Shown: positions 8,268 to 17,979, counted from the first letter of the stretch. The stretch: DNA of 48,934 nt from Gammaproteobacteria bacterium (GCA_029862125.1 JAOTXY010000020.1:1-48934); one strand, 5' to 3'. Numbers and translations: made by a program. Notes: generated by a model not told the origin, from the letters alone.

Positions 8268-9251
8268 TTATCCCACGGCGACTTCATAATACAAATATAG
8301 CTGGTAAATGACAAAAGCCGCGAACAGGAAGATCCCCTTGATGCGGGTGAGGTGGCGCGGTACGGCAGCCGGAAAACGTGACAATAGCAGCAGTGCCAGT
8401 GTCAGCACGACGACAACCACCAGATCGCGCGAGCGCGCGGAGGCATCGATGCTAAAAGTTGTAAATAATGCCGGCAAACCAATTACTGCGAGCGAATTAA
8501 ACAGGTTGGAACCAATCACGTTGCCGATCGCGAGATCGGGTTTGCCTTTCTTGAGACTGGCAATTGATGCCGCGAGCTCGGGCAGGCTGGTACCGAGCGC
8601 GACGATGGTAAGGCCGATAATCAGTTCACTGACGCCGAAGGTCTGAGCGATGCTGGATGCTCCCCAGACCAGCAGCTTGGAACTGCCGACCAGTACCACT
8701 AGCCCCAGTAACAGCCAGCCGATGGCAGCGGACATTTTTAATTCGTGGACCATCTCTTCGAGTTCATGTTCCTCCTGGGCATACTCGGCCGGATGTCGGC
8801 GGTGTTCGCGTACCAGGTGGTAAAGGCTCAGCAGCAATAGTCCGAATAGGGCAAAACCGTCGACAATATCGAGTGTTAAATCGAACAGGCTCCACGCCAT
8901 TACTGCCGTGGCCAGCAACAGCAACGGGTACTCGGTTTTAAACAGGCGAGTCACGATCGGAATTGGCGCGAGGATCGCGGTGACGCCAAGGATCAAGCCG
9001 ATGTTTGCGATGTTGGAACCGAGAGCGTTACCAATTGCGAGATCAGGAGTACCTTGCATGACCGCGACGATCGAAACCACGATCTCGGGTGCCGAAGTAC
9101 CGAAACCCACGATCGTGATACCGATGATCATGATCGAAACACCCAGTAAGCGGGCCATGGCCGCTGCGCCCTCGACGAACTTGTCTGCGCTCCAGACAAG
9201 TAAAGCCAGTCCTGTGATGACGGCTGCGATGTGGCTAAGCGAACTCAACAT
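8268..9251 (-). CDS. yrbG: Sodium/calcium exchanger family protein (YrbG-like)
   Basis: The protein has about 327 residues and about ten membrane segments in two inverted halves, each with the alpha-repeat motif of CaCA exchangers: GFGTSAPEIVVS (GTSAPE at 51-56) and ALGTSLPELAAS (GTSLPE at 220-225), each followed by DLAIGNxxGSN. A charged cytoplasmic loop (about 148-172) separates the halves. It probably exchanges Ca2+ for Na+ across the inner membrane; the true ion is unproven. The frame is open to 9356, but the ATG at 9251 starts at the first membrane segment. The gene neighbours kdsD as in E. coli, but fabA replaces mlaF on its other side. Confidence 0.88.
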   Translation of the reverse strand: MLSSLSHIAAVITGLALLVWSADKFVEGAAAMARLLGVSIMIIGITIVGFGTSAPEIVVSIVAVMQGTPDLAIGNALGSNIANIGLILGVTAILAPIPIVTRLFKTEYPLLLLATAVMAWSLFDLTLDIVDGFALFGLLLLSLYHLVREHRRHPAEYAQEEHELEEMVHELKMSAAIGWLLLGLVVLVGSSKLLVWGASSIAQTFGVSELIIGLTIVALGTSLPELAASIASLKKGKPDLAIGNVIGSNLFNSLAVIGLPALFTTFSIDASARSRDLVVVVVLTLALLLLSRFPAAVPRHLTRIKGIFLFAAFVIYQLYLYYEVAVG

Positions 9252-9267
9252 GCGTCGTGCAGGGTCG

Positions 9268-9795
9268 TCAGAATTCGTCGGTGGAAGTGAACAGGCCGAC
9301 GCGTAAATCTTTTGCACTATAGATCTCCCTGCCATCGACCTCCATCGAGGCGTCACCGATGCCCATAACCAGCTTGCGCATGATTACGCGTTTCATATCG
9401 ATACGGTAGGTGACCAGTTTTGCTGCCGGCAACACTTGCCCGAAATACTTGACTTCACCAGCGCCGAGGGCCCGTCCGTGCCCCGGGCCGCCTTTCCAGC
9501 CGAGGAAGAATCCGATCAATTGCCACATCGCGTCGAGACCGAGACAGCCAGGCATTACCGGATCGGTTTCGAAATGACATTTGAAGAACCAGAGATCCGG
9601 GTTGACATCTAACTCGGCGATAATTTCGCCCTTTTCGAACTTGCCGCCGGTATCATCGATATTAATGATGCGGTCGAACATCAACATGGGTGGCAAGGGT
9701 AGCAGTGCGTTACCCGGTCCGAACAAATCACCTTTGCCGCATTCGATGAGTTCTTCATAGCTAAAGCTATGTCGATCTGTTAATGATCTGGACAT
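9268..9795 (-). CDS. fabA: 3-hydroxydecanoyl-ACP dehydratase/isomerase FabA
   Basis: The 175-residue protein is strongly FabA-like: [20 protein letters not shown], then [19 protein letters not shown] with catalytic His74, and [17 protein letters not shown] with catalytic Asp88 (equivalent to E. coli His70 and Asp84). It dehydrates 3-hydroxydecanoyl-ACP and isomerises the product to cis-3-decenoyl-ACP, the entry to unsaturated fatty acids. The frame is open to 9879; the ATG at 9795 is chosen by family length. Its usual partner fabB is not adjacent; the exchanger gene follows 16 nt downstream instead. Confidence 0.95.
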   Translation of the reverse strand: MSRSLTDRHSFSYEELIECGKGDLFGPGNALLPLPPMLMFDRIINIDDTGGKFEKGEIIAELDVNPDLWFFKCHFETDPVMPGCLGLDAMWQLIGFFLGWKGGPGHGRALGAGEVKYFGQVLPAAKLVTYRIDMKRVIMRKLVMGIGDASMEVDGREIYSAKDLRVGLFTSTDEF

Positions 9796-9989
9796 ATAAA
9801 CTGTGCTGACGGGATTGAAGAGGCGAACACTAACTTTAATGCGACTATTTTGCCAGTATTTCGTAGGAATGATTCTCAATTGCCACCTTGGGCGTTCACT
9901 TGTAGCGGTTTAGCGGATAGACTCTGCGTGGATTTCCAGCTAACTGGCGGTTCGAGTCAGCTAGCATTCAGCATCGCTAAGGAAGAATC

Positions 9990-11366
9990 ATGATTATGCT
10001 TAAGATCGCAATGAAACTTGTCTGGCTTTTTGCCTTGCTTGGCACCAGTTCGGGGCTTTACGCTGCTGCTAAGCTAAACCTGGAACAGGCTATCGAACTG
10101 GCGTTAACGAATGACCCCCGTATCGATGAGAAACAGGCTTTTGTTCGTAAGGCGCAGGGTCTGCTGCAGGAAGCCAAAGGTTCTGAGGGTTGGCGCTACT
10201 CGGTGGATAGTTATCTCGCGCTCGCGACGGGCCTGGATGGCGGATTTTATGAAGATGGCGACAAATCCTGCAGTGGAGATTGCACTCCCCGCGACGACGC
10301 CTACGACTTTGATGATGGATTGTCGATCTGGGGCGGGCTGACCTTCAGCATTGTTAAACCGCTGGCGACTTTCGGTCGCCTCGAGAATTACCAGGAAGCG
10401 GCACAAAACAATATTATGATCAAGCAACAGGACGTTACGCTGCAACGTGACGAGGTTGCGCTGCAGGTGGTCAAGGCTTACTACGGTTACCTGACCGCAC
10501 GCGATAGCCGTTTGCTGCTCGAGGATACTCGCGGTCGTCTTGAAGGAGCGCTTGAACTGGTTGACGGTTGGCTGGAAGAAGGTTCGGGCGAGGCGAGCCT
10601 GTCGGATAAGTACGCGTTGCAGGCGGGACTCGGTTTGATTGATAATTTTCTGGCCGAGGCTAATGGCCTGGAGCAAATTGCAATGGCGGGCCTCAAATTT
10701 CTGACCGGCCGTGAAGAGGAGATAATCGAGCTTGCAGACCGACGCTTGCAACCGCTGCCATTGCCCGAGCAGAATCTTGAGGAGTGGATCAACCTCGCGC
10801 TCGACAATCGAGTCGAGTTCAAGCAGGTCGAGGCGGGTTTGACCGCGCGCCGTGCGTTGGTCAAGGCCACGCGGGCGGACAAGAAACCCATCGTCTATGC
10901 CGGAGTCGCGGGATCGGTGGCTGTCTCACCGGAACGGGACACGCTTGAGAATCCGCATATTTATGATCCTTTTAATCATGCGGCCCTTTCGCCGCTGCTC
11001 GGTATGCGCTGGCAGTGGGAGCAGGGCGCACAGCCCGCGCGGGTGGTGCAGGCGCAGGCGGAGCTCGATGCGCTGGTTCATAAAGCATCGTTTGCGCGCC
11101 TGGGTATTCCGTTCCAGGTGCGTGAGCAGTATTACTCGATGCAGGCCAAACACAAGGCTATCGGTTCGATGCGCGAAAGTTCCAGAGCTGCTCGCCGATG
11201 GATGATAGCGTCCTATTCCGATTTCGAGGCAGGACTCGAGGAAGCCGACGACATTATTAATGCTTTACAGGTATATGTACTTGCCTACGCGGAGTATTTG
11301 CGTGCAGTGAATGATTTTAATAATCTCGTGTCAAAGCTCAAAAGCGTCAGTGGAGTGTTCCAGTGA
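9990..11366 (+). CDS. TolC-family outer-membrane efflux protein
   Basis: The 458-residue protein has a signal peptide (to about residue 26, ending SSGLYAA) and the outer-membrane efflux protein pattern: NLEQAIELALTNDPRI at the start, long coiled-coil helices and a second copy beginning EEWINLALDNRVEFKQVEA near residue 264. Such proteins form trimeric channels through the outer membrane. The ribosome-binding sequence AAGGAAG lies just before the ATG at 9990; an ATG at 9996 is an equally good start. It overlaps the MlaC-like gene by 4 nt. No membrane-fusion protein or inner-membrane pump is adjacent, so its exporting partner is unknown. Confidence 0.87.
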   Translation: MIMLKIAMKLVWLFALLGTSSGLYAAAKLNLEQAIELALTNDPRIDEKQAFVRKAQGLLQEAKGSEGWRYSVDSYLALATGLDGGFYEDGDKSCSGDCTPRDDAYDFDDGLSIWGGLTFSIVKPLATFGRLENYQEAAQNNIMIKQQDVTLQRDEVALQVVKAYYGYLTARDSRLLLEDTRGRLEGALELVDGWLEEGSGEASLSDKYALQAGLGLIDNFLAEANGLEQIAMAGLKFLTGREEEIIELADRRLQPLPLPEQNLEEWINLALDNRVEFKQVEAGLTARRALVKATRADKKPIVYAGVAGSVAVSPERDTLENPHIYDPFNHAALSPLLGMRWQWEQGAQPARVVQAQAELDALVHKASFARLGIPFQVREQYYSMQAKHKAIGSMRESSRAARRWMIASYSDFEAGLEEADDIINALQVYVLAYAEYLRAVNDFNNLVSKLKSVSGVFQ

Positions 11367-11950
11367 AAAAAGTATTCGCGTTTATGTTATTGCTGGTTGC
11401 GTTGCCCGTCCAGGCCGTGACTGGACCTGAACAATTGATCAGGGAAACCTCGGATAAGGTATTGGCTGAAATCAAGGCCAACGCCGATACCTACAAGAGC
11501 GATCCCGAGGGCGTCTACAAGCTGGTCAACGAAGTGGTATTGCCGCATTTTGATTTTTCGGCGATGACCGACCTGGCCCTTGGTCAATACAAAGAAAAAG
11601 TCAATGCCGAGCAACGCCCCACCATTATCGAAGAGTTCCGTCTACTGCTGGTTCGAACTTACAGCTCCGCCTTGCTTGAATATACCGACCAACAGCTCAT
11701 TTACCTGCCGATGGAAGGTCTTGAGGCCGACGGTAAAGTTATGGTCAGGACCGAAGTTGAACAGGCTGGAGGCTTTCCGATACCGATCAACTACACCTTG
11801 CGTCTCGGTGAAGATGGCTGGAAGGTTTTTGATATCAGTGTTGATGATGTAAGCCTGGTGACTAATTACCGATCGAGCTTTGCACGCGCGATTAAAAAGA
11901 ATGGTGTCGATGGATTGATAAAAACGCTACAGGATCGCAACCAGGAATAA
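11363..11950 (+). CDS. MlaC-like periplasmic phospholipid-binding protein
   Basis: This 195-residue protein has a signal peptide (MKKVFAFMLLLVALPVQA) and the MlaC/Ttg2D pattern: GPEQLIRETSDKVLAEI, EVVLPHFDFSAMTDLALG and WKVFDISVDDVSLVTNYRSSF. MlaC proteins carry phospholipid across the periplasm between the MlaFEDB ABC complex and the outer-membrane MlaA. Here no mlaF, mlaE, mlaD or mlaB gene is present; the coupled neighbour is a TolC-family gene. It may be a true MlaC displaced from its operon, or a relative serving another lipid system such as those with RND partners. Confidence 0.87.
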   Translation: MKKVFAFMLLLVALPVQAVTGPEQLIRETSDKVLAEIKANADTYKSDPEGVYKLVNEVVLPHFDFSAMTDLALGQYKEKVNAEQRPTIIEEFRLLLVRTYSSALLEYTDQQLIYLPMEGLEADGKVMVRTEVEQAGGFPIPINYTLRLGEDGWKVFDISVDDVSLVTNYRSSFARAIKKNGVDGLIKTLQDRNQE

Positions 11951-12080
11951 TTGGGGACCTGTGCCATTCCCCGATTGGGGCTCTCTTAATCTCAGTGACC
12001 CGCCGGATTTCGAAGACCGGCGTTGTTGCCGTGGGGTGGCCAGGGAATAGCGGTATAACCCTATACTAACGGTGGTCTTC

Positions 12081-12089
12081 TGTTAGAAT
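12081..12089 (+). promoter_or_regulatory. Candidate extended -10 promoter of murA
   Basis: TG at 12081-12082, one base, then TAGAAT at 12084-12089 gives an extended -10 element 28 nt before the murA start. The matching -35 region is poor. This is a weak prediction. Confidence 0.35.
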
Positions 12090-12116
12090 GTCCGCCCTTG
12101 AATTCAGCGGTTGTGA

Positions 12117-13376
<1,260 letters not shown>

Positions 13377-13382
13377 TCGACC

Positions 13383-14012
13383 ATGGCTACCGAGTTAACC
13401 ATTGCGCTCGCCAAGGGCAGGATTCTCGATGAAACCCTGCCGCTGCTGGCGCGCGCTGGAATCGAACCTGTAGACGACTTGAACAGCAGCCGCAAGCTGG
13501 TGTTTGCAACCAGCCAAGCCAATATCAAGCTGGTGTTGATCCGTTCCGCGGATGTACCTACCTACGTTCAGTACGGCGCGGCCGATATGGGCGTGGCCGG
13601 TAAGGATGTTCTCGCCGAGCATGGTGGCGAGGGCCTGTATGAGCGTGTCGATTTGAAAATCGCGCCCTGCCGAATGATGACGGCCGGATTTGCCGACAGG
13701 CCGATGCCACGCACCCGTCTCAAGGTTGCGACCAAGTACCCCCGAATAACGCGCCAGTTTTTCCTGGAGCAGGGTCGACAGGTGGAGCTGATCAAGCTTT
13801 ACGGCTCGATGGAGTTGGCGCCCGTGGTCGGGCTTGCCGACATCATCGTCGATCTTGTCGATACCGGTAATACACTTAAGGCGAACGGCCTGACACCGCT
13901 TGAACACATCATGGATATCAGCTCGCGCCTGATCGTAAATCGGGCTTCGCTGAAAATGAAGAATCAACCGGTTAAGGAACTCGTGGGCAAGATTGAAAAG
14001 GCGGTGAAATAA
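13383..14012 (+). CDS. hisG: ATP phosphoribosyltransferase, short form HisG
   Basis: The 209-residue protein is the short form of HisG, catalysing the first step of histidine synthesis from PRPP and ATP. It starts [19 protein letters not shown] and contains [21 protein letters not shown], the PRPP-binding motif. The C-terminal regulatory domain of long HisG is missing, so by family rule it needs the HisZ subunit, which is not in the window. The murA-hisG-hisD order is typical of Pseudomonas and relatives. Confidence 0.95.
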   Translation: MATELTIALAKGRILDETLPLLARAGIEPVDDLNSSRKLVFATSQANIKLVLIRSADVPTYVQYGAADMGVAGKDVLAEHGGEGLYERVDLKIAPCRMMTAGFADRPMPRTRLKVATKYPRITRQFFLEQGRQVELIKLYGSMELAPVVGLADIIVDLVDTGNTLKANGLTPLEHIMDISSRLIVNRASLKMKNQPVKELVGKIEKAVK

Positions 14013-14013
14013 T

Positions 14014-15309
14014 ATGGACATCAAGCGACTGGACAGCCTGGACAGCGATTTTAAGTTACAACTCGATAAACTACTCGCGTGGGATTCAACATCCGACGAA
14101 GCAGTTTTCAAAACAGTCAGCGAAATTCTGAAATCGGTTAAGAACCAGGGTGATAGTGCGGTACTCGATTTCAGCCTGCGCTTCGATGGACTCAAGGCTA
14201 AAAACCTGGCCGAGTTGGAAATGCCGTTGGATCGGCTGCGAGAGGCTTACGAAGGCATCGAATACAGGGATCGAGAGGCACTGGAGCAGGCTGCGGCGAG
14301 AATACGCGCTTATGCAGGGCATCAGAAACTCGAGTCATGGGAATATACCGAGGCTGATGGAACACTGCTTGGTCAACAAATTACCCCTCTGGATCGGGTC
14401 GGGCTTTACGTGCCCGGTGGCAAGGCGGCTTATCCATCCTCGGTATTGATGAACGCTATTCCAGCGGTTGTGGCCGGCGTGCAGGAACTGATCATGGTGG
14501 TGCCAACACCGAAGGCCGTGGTCAACGAACTGGTGTTGGCGGCAGCGCATGTCGCCGGCGTTACCCGGGTGTTTACCATAGGAGGGGCGCAGGCGGTGGC
14601 GGCGCTGGCTTATGGTACCGAGACGATGCCGGCGGTGGATAAAATCGTGGGTCCCGGAAATATCTACGTGGCCACGGCAAAACGCATGGTGTTTGGCACC
14701 GTTGGTATCGATATGGTGGCCGGCCCCTCTGAAATACTGGTTATTTGCGACGGCAAGACCGATCCGGACTGGATCGCGATGGATCTTTTTTCGCAGGCCG
14801 AGCATGACGAAGACGCGCAGGCGATCCTGCTCTCACCGGATAGCGAGTTTCTTGACAGGGTAGGGGACAGCATCGAGCGCCTGATCGAAGAAATGCCGCG
14901 TAAGCAGGTTATCGACCAGTCGCTGAGTTTGCGTGGCGCCTTGATCAAGGTCGGGGACCTCAATGATGCGGTTGCCGTCGCCAATTATATTGCACCGGAA
15001 CACCTGGAACTCTCAGTTGACAATGCAAAACAGCTGGCAAAATCAATTCGCCATGCCGGCGCTATATTTCTTGGACGTTATACCGCCGAAGCACTGGGTG
15101 ATTATTGCGCCGGACCGAATCATGTATTGCCAACCTCACGCACCGCCCGTTTCTCTTCTCCGCTCGGGGTCTATGATTTCCAGAAGCGCTCGAGCCTGAT
15201 TGGCTGTTCCGCAGAAGGCGCTTCCGAACTCGGTAAGGTAGCCTCAACGCTGGCCCGCGGTGAGGGTCTCGAAGCGCACGCTCGTTCCGCCGAAAATAGA
15301 ATCAAGTGA
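14014..15309 (+). CDS. hisD: Histidinol dehydrogenase HisD
   Basis: The 431-residue zinc enzyme performs the last two oxidations of histidine synthesis. Clear family motifs include [21 protein letters not shown], the signature [27 protein letters not shown] and [12 protein letters not shown]. It follows hisG by one base, so the two are co-translated. In Pseudomonas hisC would follow; here a terminator and repeats follow directly. Confidence 0.96.
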   Translation: MDIKRLDSLDSDFKLQLDKLLAWDSTSDEAVFKTVSEILKSVKNQGDSAVLDFSLRFDGLKAKNLAELEMPLDRLREAYEGIEYRDREALEQAAARIRAYAGHQKLESWEYTEADGTLLGQQITPLDRVGLYVPGGKAAYPSSVLMNAIPAVVAGVQELIMVVPTPKAVVNELVLAAAHVAGVTRVFTIGGAQAVAALAYGTETMPAVDKIVGPGNIYVATAKRMVFGTVGIDMVAGPSEILVICDGKTDPDWIAMDLFSQAEHDEDAQAILLSPDSEFLDRVGDSIERLIEEMPRKQVIDQSLSLRGALIKVGDLNDAVAVANYIAPEHLELSVDNAKQLAKSIRHAGAIFLGRYTAEALGDYCAGPNHVLPTSRTARFSSPLGVYDFQKRSSLIGCSAEGASELGKVASTLARGEGLEAHARSAENRIK

Positions 15310-15330
15310 AGCCGCCCAAAAGGCGGCTTC
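15308..15330 (+). terminator. Hairpin terminator overlapping hisD stop
   Basis: A perfect 9-bp stem GAAGCCGCC (15308-15316) pairs with GGCGGCTTC (15322-15330) around a 5-nt loop. It includes the last bases of the hisD stop codon. No T-run follows, so it may act as a Rho-independent terminator only weakly or as an mRNA end stabiliser. Confidence 0.6.
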
Positions 15331-15363
15331 ATCCCGGAAAGTCCGATAGGACTTATCCGGGAT
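15331..15363. repeat. REP-like palindromic repeat, copy 1
   Basis: ATCCCGGA and AAGTCC pair with GGACTT and TCCGGGAT around a GATA loop, with one bulged A. Two related copies occur at 15428 and 25385, so this looks like an interspersed extragenic palindrome. Confidence 0.7.
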
Positions 15364-15427
15364 CCAGAAATACCTGCGCGGTACCAGCTACGCGCGAGAT
15401 CGCAAAGACAGAACTTACGGCGGCGTC

Positions 15428-15475
15428 ATCCCGGAAAGTGCGTCAGCACCTACCGATACGCCGGACCGCCGGGAT
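15428..15475. repeat. REP-like palindromic repeat, copy 2
   Basis: It starts with the same ATCCCGGAAAGT as copy 1, has an inner stem GTGC-GTCA-GCAC and closes with CCGGGAT near 15469-15475. The interior is longer than copy 1. Confidence 0.6.
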
Positions 15476-15558
15476 CTTGTAATGGCCTGATAACACTAAG
15501 GACTGGTGACCTCAGCGAAAATTACCCGACACTGCAATTTCGTTTAAGAAAAAAATAG

Positions 15559-15586
15559 TTGCAATATTAAAAATTGGGAATATAAT
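15559..15586 (+). promoter_or_regulatory. Promoter with -10 box inside palindrome (DUF5666 operon)
   Basis: TTGCAA at 15559-15564 and a perfect TATAAT at 15581-15586 are separated by 16 nt. The -10 box lies within the palindrome at 15574-15591, which suggests that a bound protein would block RNA polymerase. The region is AT-rich compared with its surroundings. Confidence 0.6.
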
Positions 15587-15591
15587 CCCAA
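15574..15591. promoter_or_regulatory. Palindrome TTGGGAATATAATCCCAA, copy 1
   Basis: An 18-nt inverted repeat with 6-bp arms TTGGGA and TCCCAA around ATATAA. It is repeated exactly 76 nt downstream. Its position over the -10 box makes it a good operator candidate; the binding protein is not known. Confidence 0.6.
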
Positions 15592-15602
15592 ATAATGAAA
15601 AT

Positions 15603-15632
15603 CGACACCAGTTCTCAATTTGTCGGTTTTTT
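15603..15632 (+). other. Small leader hairpin followed by T-run
   Basis: CGACA (15603-15607) can pair with TGTCG (15621-15625) and is followed by seven T residues after one G. It could be an attenuator in the leader of the DUF5666 operon, but the stem is only 5 bp. Confidence 0.25.
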
Positions 15633-15649
15633 AAAGATTTTTTTATAAA

Positions 15650-15667
15650 TTGGGAATATAATCCCAA
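15650..15667. promoter_or_regulatory. Palindrome TTGGGAATATAATCCCAA, copy 2, abutting ribosome-binding site
   Basis: Exact second copy of the 18-nt palindrome. Its last bases CAA run into the ribosome-binding sequence AAGGAG (15666-15671), 6 nt before the ATG at 15678. In RNA the arms could form a hairpin beside the ribosome-binding site; in DNA it could be a second operator. Confidence 0.6.
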
Positions 15668-15677
15668 GGAGATTAAG

Positions 15678-17120
15678 ATGAATTTATTGCAAACCAAACA
15701 ATTAGTCGGGATCTCTACGCTCTTAGCAACAATTATGCTTGCTAGCGGCTGTGGTGGCTCCTCTTCAAGTAGCGACGGAGATGCCGATACTACCGTAGTC
15801 AGCCGCGGTCTGATTACCGGTTTCGGTAGCGTTTACGTCAACGGCGTCCGGTTTCATACTGGTAGCACTCAGTTTTCAATCGATGATGATGGCGGTGTTG
15901 AGTCTGATTTAAAAGTCGGCATGATCGTCACCGTCAAAGGCTCGAAAAGCGATGATGGAGTCAATGGACACGCAACCCATATCTCCTATGACAACGAACT
16001 GAAGGGACCGGTTACCAGCATCGTATACGACAACGCCGACCCGGCCCTCGCTACCACGGCTTCTCTGGGAATTCTTGCACAGCCTGTAACGGTCAACCGG
16101 GATACCACGATCGACGATGATGGCGGCTTGACTTTCGAAACTATCAAGGTCAACGACGTGCTTGAGGTCAGCGGGTATGCCAATGATTCGGGTTTGCTCG
16201 CAACCCATATTGAATTACAGGCCGACGCCTCGGAAATCGAAATCAAGGGACATATCGATGTCGGTAGTCTGACCTCTAATAGCTTTACCATCAATGGTTT
16301 TCCGGTGAGTTACGATGGCACGACTCCACTTGACGATATCGGTTTTCTCACCGAGGGATTATTCGTTGAAGTTGAGGGTGAACTCAATCTTACGGGTGAT
16401 ATCTTGATCGCCAGGAAAATTGAAGGCGAGCATGAGGGTCTCGATGACGACATGGATGATGCCGAGGTCCAGGGTATGATCGACGATTATGATCCCAATG
16501 AGGATACCTTTACTATCCTTGGCCAGCAGGTCGATGCCACCGGTGCCGAGCTTTATCCATCAACACTGGCGTTAGCCGATGACCTGATCGTTGAAGCCGA
16601 AGGCCATATCGTCAATGGAATCCTGTACGCGGACGAGGTCAAGCAGAAAGGCAAGAAAATCAAGATTTATGCGCCCCTGTCGGCAGTCAATACCGATTCG
16701 ATTAGTTTTAATTTCGGTTCGACAGACATTGTTGTCAGAGTTGACGATCGTCAGACTGAGATCGAAGACAATATAACCGATACCGACATATCATTAATGG
16801 ATTTGATGACAAATGATTTTGTTGAGATGGAAGCATTTGACGATGGTAGCGGCGTGATCAATGCGGTTGAGATCGAGCGCGAGACAATGGACGAATTCAG
16901 GGTAGTTGCCCCGGTAGTGGAAGACGGATGGAATGCAACCGACCAGACAGTGGTGCTGCTGGGTGCGGAATTCAATCTCAGCGCGGCGGTCTACGAGGAT
17001 GAATTCGACCAGAACATCTCGGCCGATACATTTTTCGGCTCGCTCAGCCCCGGAAAGTTTATCAAGATCAAGGATACCGATAGCAACGGTATTTTCGATA
17101 AAGCGGAGCTGGATGACTAG
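15678..17120 (+). CDS. DUF5666-type repeat lipoprotein with C-terminal EF-hand-like loop
   Basis: The 480-residue protein has a lipoprotein signal (lipobox LASGC, Cys25) and a low-complexity Gly/Ser tether. The body is acidic and made of about five or six beta-rich modules of 70-80 residues. The first contains GLITGFGSVYVNGVRF, the DUF5666 hallmark; later ones repeat a pattern of a hydrophobic strand, 'G-x-x-V', and 'V-E-V-E-G' (for example FVEVEGEL and LIVEAEGH). The last 15 residues contain DTDSNGIFDKAE (466-477), which fits a 12-residue EF-hand calcium loop. It is probably anchored in the outer membrane or periplasm. Function is unknown. A second paralogue lies two genes downstream. Confidence 0.8.
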   Translation: MNLLQTKQLVGISTLLATIMLASGCGGSSSSSDGDADTTVVSRGLITGFGSVYVNGVRFHTGSTQFSIDDDGGVESDLKVGMIVTVKGSKSDDGVNGHATHISYDNELKGPVTSIVYDNADPALATTASLGILAQPVTVNRDTTIDDDGGLTFETIKVNDVLEVSGYANDSGLLATHIELQADASEIEIKGHIDVGSLTSNSFTINGFPVSYDGTTPLDDIGFLTEGLFVEVEGELNLTGDILIARKIEGEHEGLDDDMDDAEVQGMIDDYDPNEDTFTILGQQVDATGAELYPSTLALADDLIVEAEGHIVNGILYADEVKQKGKKIKIYAPLSAVNTDSISFNFGSTDIVVRVDDRQTEIEDNITDTDISLMDLMTNDFVEMEAFDDGSGVINAVEIERETMDEFRVVAPVVEDGWNATDQTVVLLGAEFNLSAAVYEDEFDQNISADTFFGSLSPGKFIKIKDTDSNGIFDKAELDD

Positions 17121-17127
17121 TTAAACT

Positions 17128-17163
17128 GAAGCCCGTGTGTTGAAATTAACCCACGCGGGCTTC
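17128..17163 (+). terminator. Intra-cluster hairpin after first DUF5666 gene
   Basis: A 12-bp stem with one G-U pair (17128-17139 with 17152-17163) encloses a 12-nt loop, followed by ATTTCTA. It may be a partial terminator or processing site that lowers expression of the two downstream genes. It also argues against a start codon at 17137. Confidence 0.6.
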
Positions 17164-17178
17164 ATTTCTAAATACGAT

Positions 17179-17979
17179 ATGCAAGAAATACTACGCAAAA
17201 CACTGAGAAAAATACTGTTGGCGCTGGTTCGTACCCTGATACGCAACGGCATGGCCTACGGTGAATTTGACCAGGTTGCACGTAAGTGTTTCGTCGATGT
17301 TGCCTATCGTGACTTTGCTCCAAGCGGTAAGAAACAGACCATTTCCAATGTTGCGATCCTGACCGGCCTGAATCGCAAGGAAGTCAAAAAACTTGCTGAG
17401 CTTGACGTCGATCAAAGTGATGCTGGCAACAAGCAATATAGTCGTGTTGTCAGGGTCCTGGGAGGCTGGATTAACGATTCCCGCTTTTTACGCAAGGACG
17501 GTAATCCGCGAGACCTGGAGTACGAAGGCAAGGATTCGTTTAGCGAACTGGTCAAACTCTATAGTGGCGATATGCCGGTAGCGGCGATGCAAAAAGTCTT
17601 ACTCAATTCAGCCAACATCAAGTTTACCGACGATAACAAGGTGCGACTGCTCAGCCATGCCTATCTGCCGTCGGATGACCCAGTCGAGAAACTGGCGATC
17701 CTCGGCACAGATGCGAGCCAGTTAGTAGACACAATCGATTTCAATTTGACTGCCACGGAAGAAACGCTGCGTTTTCAACGTAAAGCATCGAATCCGAAGG
17801 TGGCGGACGGTTCGATAGCGGAAATCAAGCAATTCTTAAGACGCAAGGGGCAGGCATTCCTCGAGGAGATCGATCTCTACCTGTCCCAGCATGAAACCAA
17901 TGACGACTCAGGCAAAGAAGTCAGCGTTAGCGTGTTCTATCACGAGTCGGACAATGAAGACCAGGAAGTTGAGAAATGA
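17179..17979 (+). CDS. DUF6502-like protein, possible helix-turn-helix regulator
   Basis: The 266-residue soluble protein starts MQEILRKTLRKILLALVRTL and has a basic, helical N-terminal part. TISNVAILTGLNRKEVKKLAEL (about residues 54-75) looks like a helix-turn-helix, and the next segment VVRVLGGWINDSRFL is typical of the DUF6502 family. No enzyme motif is visible. The frame extends upstream to 17137, but that start lies inside a strong hairpin, so the ATG at 17179 is preferred even though no clear ribosome-binding site precedes it. Its stop overlaps the second DUF5666 gene by 4 nt. Regulation of the neighbouring lipoprotein genes is a reasonable inference, not shown. Confidence 0.75.
   Translation: MQEILRKTLRKILLALVRTLIRNGMAYGEFDQVARKCFVDVAYRDFAPSGKKQTISNVAILTGLNRKEVKKLAELDVDQSDAGNKQYSRVVRVLGGWINDSRFLRKDGNPRDLEYEGKDSFSELVKLYSGDMPVAAMQKVLLNSANIKFTDDNKVRLLSHAYLPSDDPVEKLAILGTDASQLVDTIDFNLTATEETLRFQRKASNPKVADGSIAEIKQFLRRKGQAFLEEIDLYLSQHETNDDSGKEVSVSVFYHESDNEDQEVEK

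Noticed and set aside
9866..9883. Fur-box-like sequence (AATGATTCTCAATT) between fabA and the TolC-like gene
   Set aside because: By eye only about 11 of 19 positions fit the Fur consensus and nothing nearby concerns iron, so it is too weak to call.
12001..12022. CGCCGG/CCGGCG hairpin after the MlaC-like gene as a terminator
   Set aside because: The stem is 6 bp with a 10-nt loop and no T-run follows; support is too thin.
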